64,000 nt of DNA from Streptomyces lunaelactis (GTDB lineage Bacteria; Actinomycetota; Actinomycetes; Streptomycetales; Streptomycetaceae), in the NCBI RefSeq assembly GCF_003054555.1, contig NZ_CP026304.1:620001-684000 (forward strand), read 5' to 3'. Below are positions 62,111 to 64,000 of the stretch, one piece after another. Numbering within the stretch: the stretch's first letter is position 1; each line of letters starts with the position of its first letter. The notes beneath the pieces were generated by a model, which was given only the letters and a program-made list of their open reading frames with translations, was not told where the DNA came from and ran no database searches. The position numbers and the translations under genes are program-made.

Positions 62111-63733
62111 GTGGAGTACAACCTTGCCGACCTGTTCGAATCGGTCGTCGATGTGGTCCCGGACCGCGAAGCGCTTGTGTACATCGACCATCCCGGTACG
62201 GGCGCGGAGCGCAGACTCGGCTACGCGGAACTCGACGCGGCCGCCAACCGTGTCGCGCACCATCTGATCGACGCCGGCATCGGGCCGGGCGAGCACCTCG
62301 GCCTGCACCTCTACAACGGCATCGAGTATCTGCAGACCGTCCTCGGCTGCCTCAAAGCCCGCGTCGTGCCGGTCAACGTCAACTACCGGTATGTGGAAGA
62401 GGAGCTCGTCTACCTCTACCGGGACGCCGATCTCGCCGCGCTCGTCTTCGACGCGGAGTTCACGGAGCGGGTCGCGGCCGCGCTGCCGCAGACCCAGAAG
62501 CTCAGGCATCTGGTGCGGGTGGGGACTCCCCCGGACGACGCGCCCCCACTGTCCGCTGTCCCCTTCACGGACGCCGAGGCGGCCGCATCCCCGGAACGGG
62601 GCTTCGCGGCGCGCTCGGCCGACGACCAGTTCATCATCTACACGGGCGGCACCACCGGTATGCCCAAGGGGGTGATGTGGCGCCAGGAGGATCTGTTCTT
62701 CTCCGGGCTCGGAGGCGGCGCGCCGACCGGCGAGCCGGTCTCCTCGCCCGAAGAACTCGCCCAGCGGGTGGCCGCGGGCGGCGAAGGCATCACCTTCTTC
62801 CCGACTCCCCCGCTGATGCACGGCACCTCCACCCTCACCGCGTTCATCGGCTTCAACTTCGGCCAGCGGATCGTCATCCACCGCAAGTTCGTGCCGGAAG
62901 AGGTGCTCCGTACGATCGAGAAGGAGAAGGTCACCAGCGTGTCGCTGGTCGGCGACGCGATGCTGCGGCCGCTGATCGACGCGCTGTCCGGGCCGCTCAA
63001 GGGCACCGACTGCTCCTCGATGTTCAGCGTCTCCAGCTCGGGCGCGATCATGTCCGAGACGGTGCGCGCGCAGTTCGCCGCGCTGGTGCCGAATGTGATG
63101 CTGCTGAACAACTTCGGCTCGTCGGAGTCCGGCTTCAACGGCACCGCGACCGACGACTCCGGGCCGGAGAAGGGATTCAGGCTGCGGGTCAACGCCCGTA
63201 CGGCGGTGGTCGACCCGGCCACGTACGAACCGGTGAAGCCCGGCGAGCCGGGCCGCATCGCCCAGCGCGGACACGTCCCCCTCGGCTACTACAACGACCC
63301 GAGGAAGACCGCCGAGACCTTCTTCCAGCGCGGCGACGAGCGGTGGGTACTGCTCGGCGACATGGCGACGGTGGACGAGGAGGGCATCGTCACCGTCCTC
63401 GGCCGTGGCTCGCAGTGCATCAACACCGGTGGCGAGAAGGTGTATCCGGAGGAGGTCGAGCAGGCGCTCAAATCCCATCCGGATGTGTACGACGCGCTGG
63501 TCGCCGGGGTGCCGGACAGCAGGTGGGGCAACCATGTGGCGGCTGTGGTGCAGCTGCGCGCGGGTGCGCTCACCCCTTCGCTGGACGACATCCAGTCGCA
63601 CTGCCGCACCCGGCTCGCGGGTTACAAGATCCCCCGGCAGCTGGTGATCGCGCAGGAGATCCAGCGCTCGCCGAGCGGCAAGGCGGACTACCGCTGGGCG
63701 CGGACGGTGGCCGTGGAGTCGGCCGCGCAGTGA
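62111..63733 (+). CDS. Acyl-CoA synthetase, FadD19-like (steroid/long-chain acyl-CoA ligase type)
   Basis: 540 aa from GTG 62111, following AGGAGGAACG. ANL-superfamily motifs: FIIYTGGTTGMPKGVMW (phosphate-binding A3), NNFGSSESGFNG (A5), WVLLGDMATVDEEGIVTVLGR (A7-A8, adenylate Asp), INTGGEKVYPEEVE and the catalytic lysine in SPSGKADYRW. The N-terminus NLADLFESVVDVVPDREALV and VPVNVNYRYVEEELVYLY match FadD19-type ligases more than general fatty-acid ligases. It activates a carboxylic acid side chain to its CoA ester with ATP. It is divergent from the crotonase gene. Confidence 0.9.
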   Translation: MEYNLADLFESVVDVVPDREALVYIDHPGTGAERRLGYAELDAAANRVAHHLIDAGIGPGEHLGLHLYNGIEYLQTVLGCLKARVVPVNVNYRYVEEELVYLYRDADLAALVFDAEFTERVAAALPQTQKLRHLVRVGTPPDDAPPLSAVPFTDAEAAASPERGFAARSADDQFIIYTGGTTGMPKGVMWRQEDLFFSGLGGGAPTGEPVSSPEELAQRVAAGGEGITFFPTPPLMHGTSTLTAFIGFNFGQRIVIHRKFVPEEVLRTIEKEKVTSVSLVGDAMLRPLIDALSGPLKGTDCSSMFSVSSSGAIMSETVRAQFAALVPNVMLLNNFGSSESGFNGTATDDSGPEKGFRLRVNARTAVVDPATYEPVKPGEPGRIAQRGHVPLGYYNDPRKTAETFFQRGDERWVLLGDMATVDEEGIVTVLGRGSQCINTGGEKVYPEEVEQALKSHPDVYDALVAGVPDSRWGNHVAAVVQLRAGALTPSLDDIQSHCRTRLAGYKIPRQLVIAQEIQRSPSGKADYRWARTVAVESAAQ

Positions 63734-63868
63734 CGGCCCGCGGGCGGCCGTTCAGGCCGCGCGGACGGACTGCGGCGAGCAGGCCGGCGCCGCCCTGCGG
63801 AGCGCGTCGAGCTGCCGTGCGGAGCGGGCCGAGCTGCCGCTCGTGCCGTACGTGTGCTGCCGAGGCGA

Positions 63869-64000
63869 TCAGCAGGCCTCGCCGTCGGCCGGACCGAGGA
63901 TGCGCTCGCCGTTGAAGATGCCGAGCTGCTCCCGGTACAGCTCCAGCGGCACGCCGTTGGGGTCGCGGATGTACAGACTGTCCCCGACTCCCCGGTCCGG
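63869..64000 (-). CDS. VOC-superfamily protein, C-terminal part (partial)
   Basis: 43 residues read leftward from the window edge to TGA at 63869-63871. The end of a VOC domain is clear: DSLYIRDPNGVPLELYREQLG, then ERILGPADGEAC. The Glu in LELYRE is the usual second-module metal ligand. It is typical of glyoxalase-, fosfomycin-resistance- or extradiol-dioxygenase-like proteins. The start is outside the window, and which of these it is cannot be told. Confidence 0.8.
   Translation of the reverse strand, partial: PDRGVGDSLYIRDPNGVPLELYREQLGIFNGERILGPADGEAC

Overview
The window reads as chromosomal DNA of a Streptomyces (or very close actinomycete). It is strongly GC-rich with GC-ending codons, uses GTG and TTG starts freely, and carries genus hallmarks: a two-domain geosmin synthase, an NsdA-like developmental regulator, DUF397 and DUF5999 small proteins, large LuxR-type ATPases, SpoIIE-type phosphatases and many secreted hydrolases. 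I see no rRNA, tRNA, CRISPR array or intact insertion sequence.

Layout. Positions 1-22,300 hold general housekeeping and secretion genes: a lipoprotein, a quinone-reductase pseudogene, a two-domain VOC protein, a secreted subtilase with a P domain, a LuxR-type ATPase regulator, a PHB-depolymerase-like esterase, a DinB-like protein, a PAS/GAF/SpoIIE/HATPase sensor phosphatase, an SDR/TetR divergent pair with twin perfect operators, a second TetR divergent from a beta-propeller protein, a YhgE/Pip-type membrane protein and pyruvate carboxylase. Positions 22,500-32,240 hold a Tm-1-like protein and then the most unusual block. This is a five-gene run on the minus strand (alpha/beta hydrolase, AAA-like ATPase with an Arg P-loop, STAND-type ATPase, and two trypsin-like peptidases) divergent from a caspase-like peptidase. 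It looks like an NTPase-gated, protease-effector conflict (defence or suicide) system.

Positions 32,240-40,000 hold a MITE-like fold-back element abutting a secreted adenosine deaminase, a Tat-exported beta-carbonic anhydrase, a GNAT, a decayed hydrolase, an HD protein, and an iron-regulated trio (siderophore-interacting protein divergent from penicillin acylase plus a siderophore-type acetyltransferase) around overlapping IdeR/DmdR-type boxes. Positions 40,000-57,700 hold a lone tail-collar-like protein, NAD-dependent DNA ligase, a DM13 membrane protein, a DUF5999/33-aa pair, a PAS-SpoIIE phosphatase, an NsdA-like regulator divergent from a kinase-fold protein, a secreted amidase, geosmin synthase, a second LuxR-type ATPase regulator and small proteins.

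Positions 57,800-63,730 form a lipid or steroid-type catabolic cluster: two thiolase-fold proteins lacking the classical Cys and His, a double DUF35 protein, a crotonase and a FadD19-like acyl-CoA synthetase. A sequence matching the KstR consensus lies in its divergent promoter region. The gene set resembles the Rv3515c-Rv3523 part of the mycobacterial cholesterol regulon. The window ends inside a VOC-family gene.

All functional calls come from reading motifs and translations by eye. No database search was run, and starts were chosen from Shine-Dalgarno spacing and expected N-termini.
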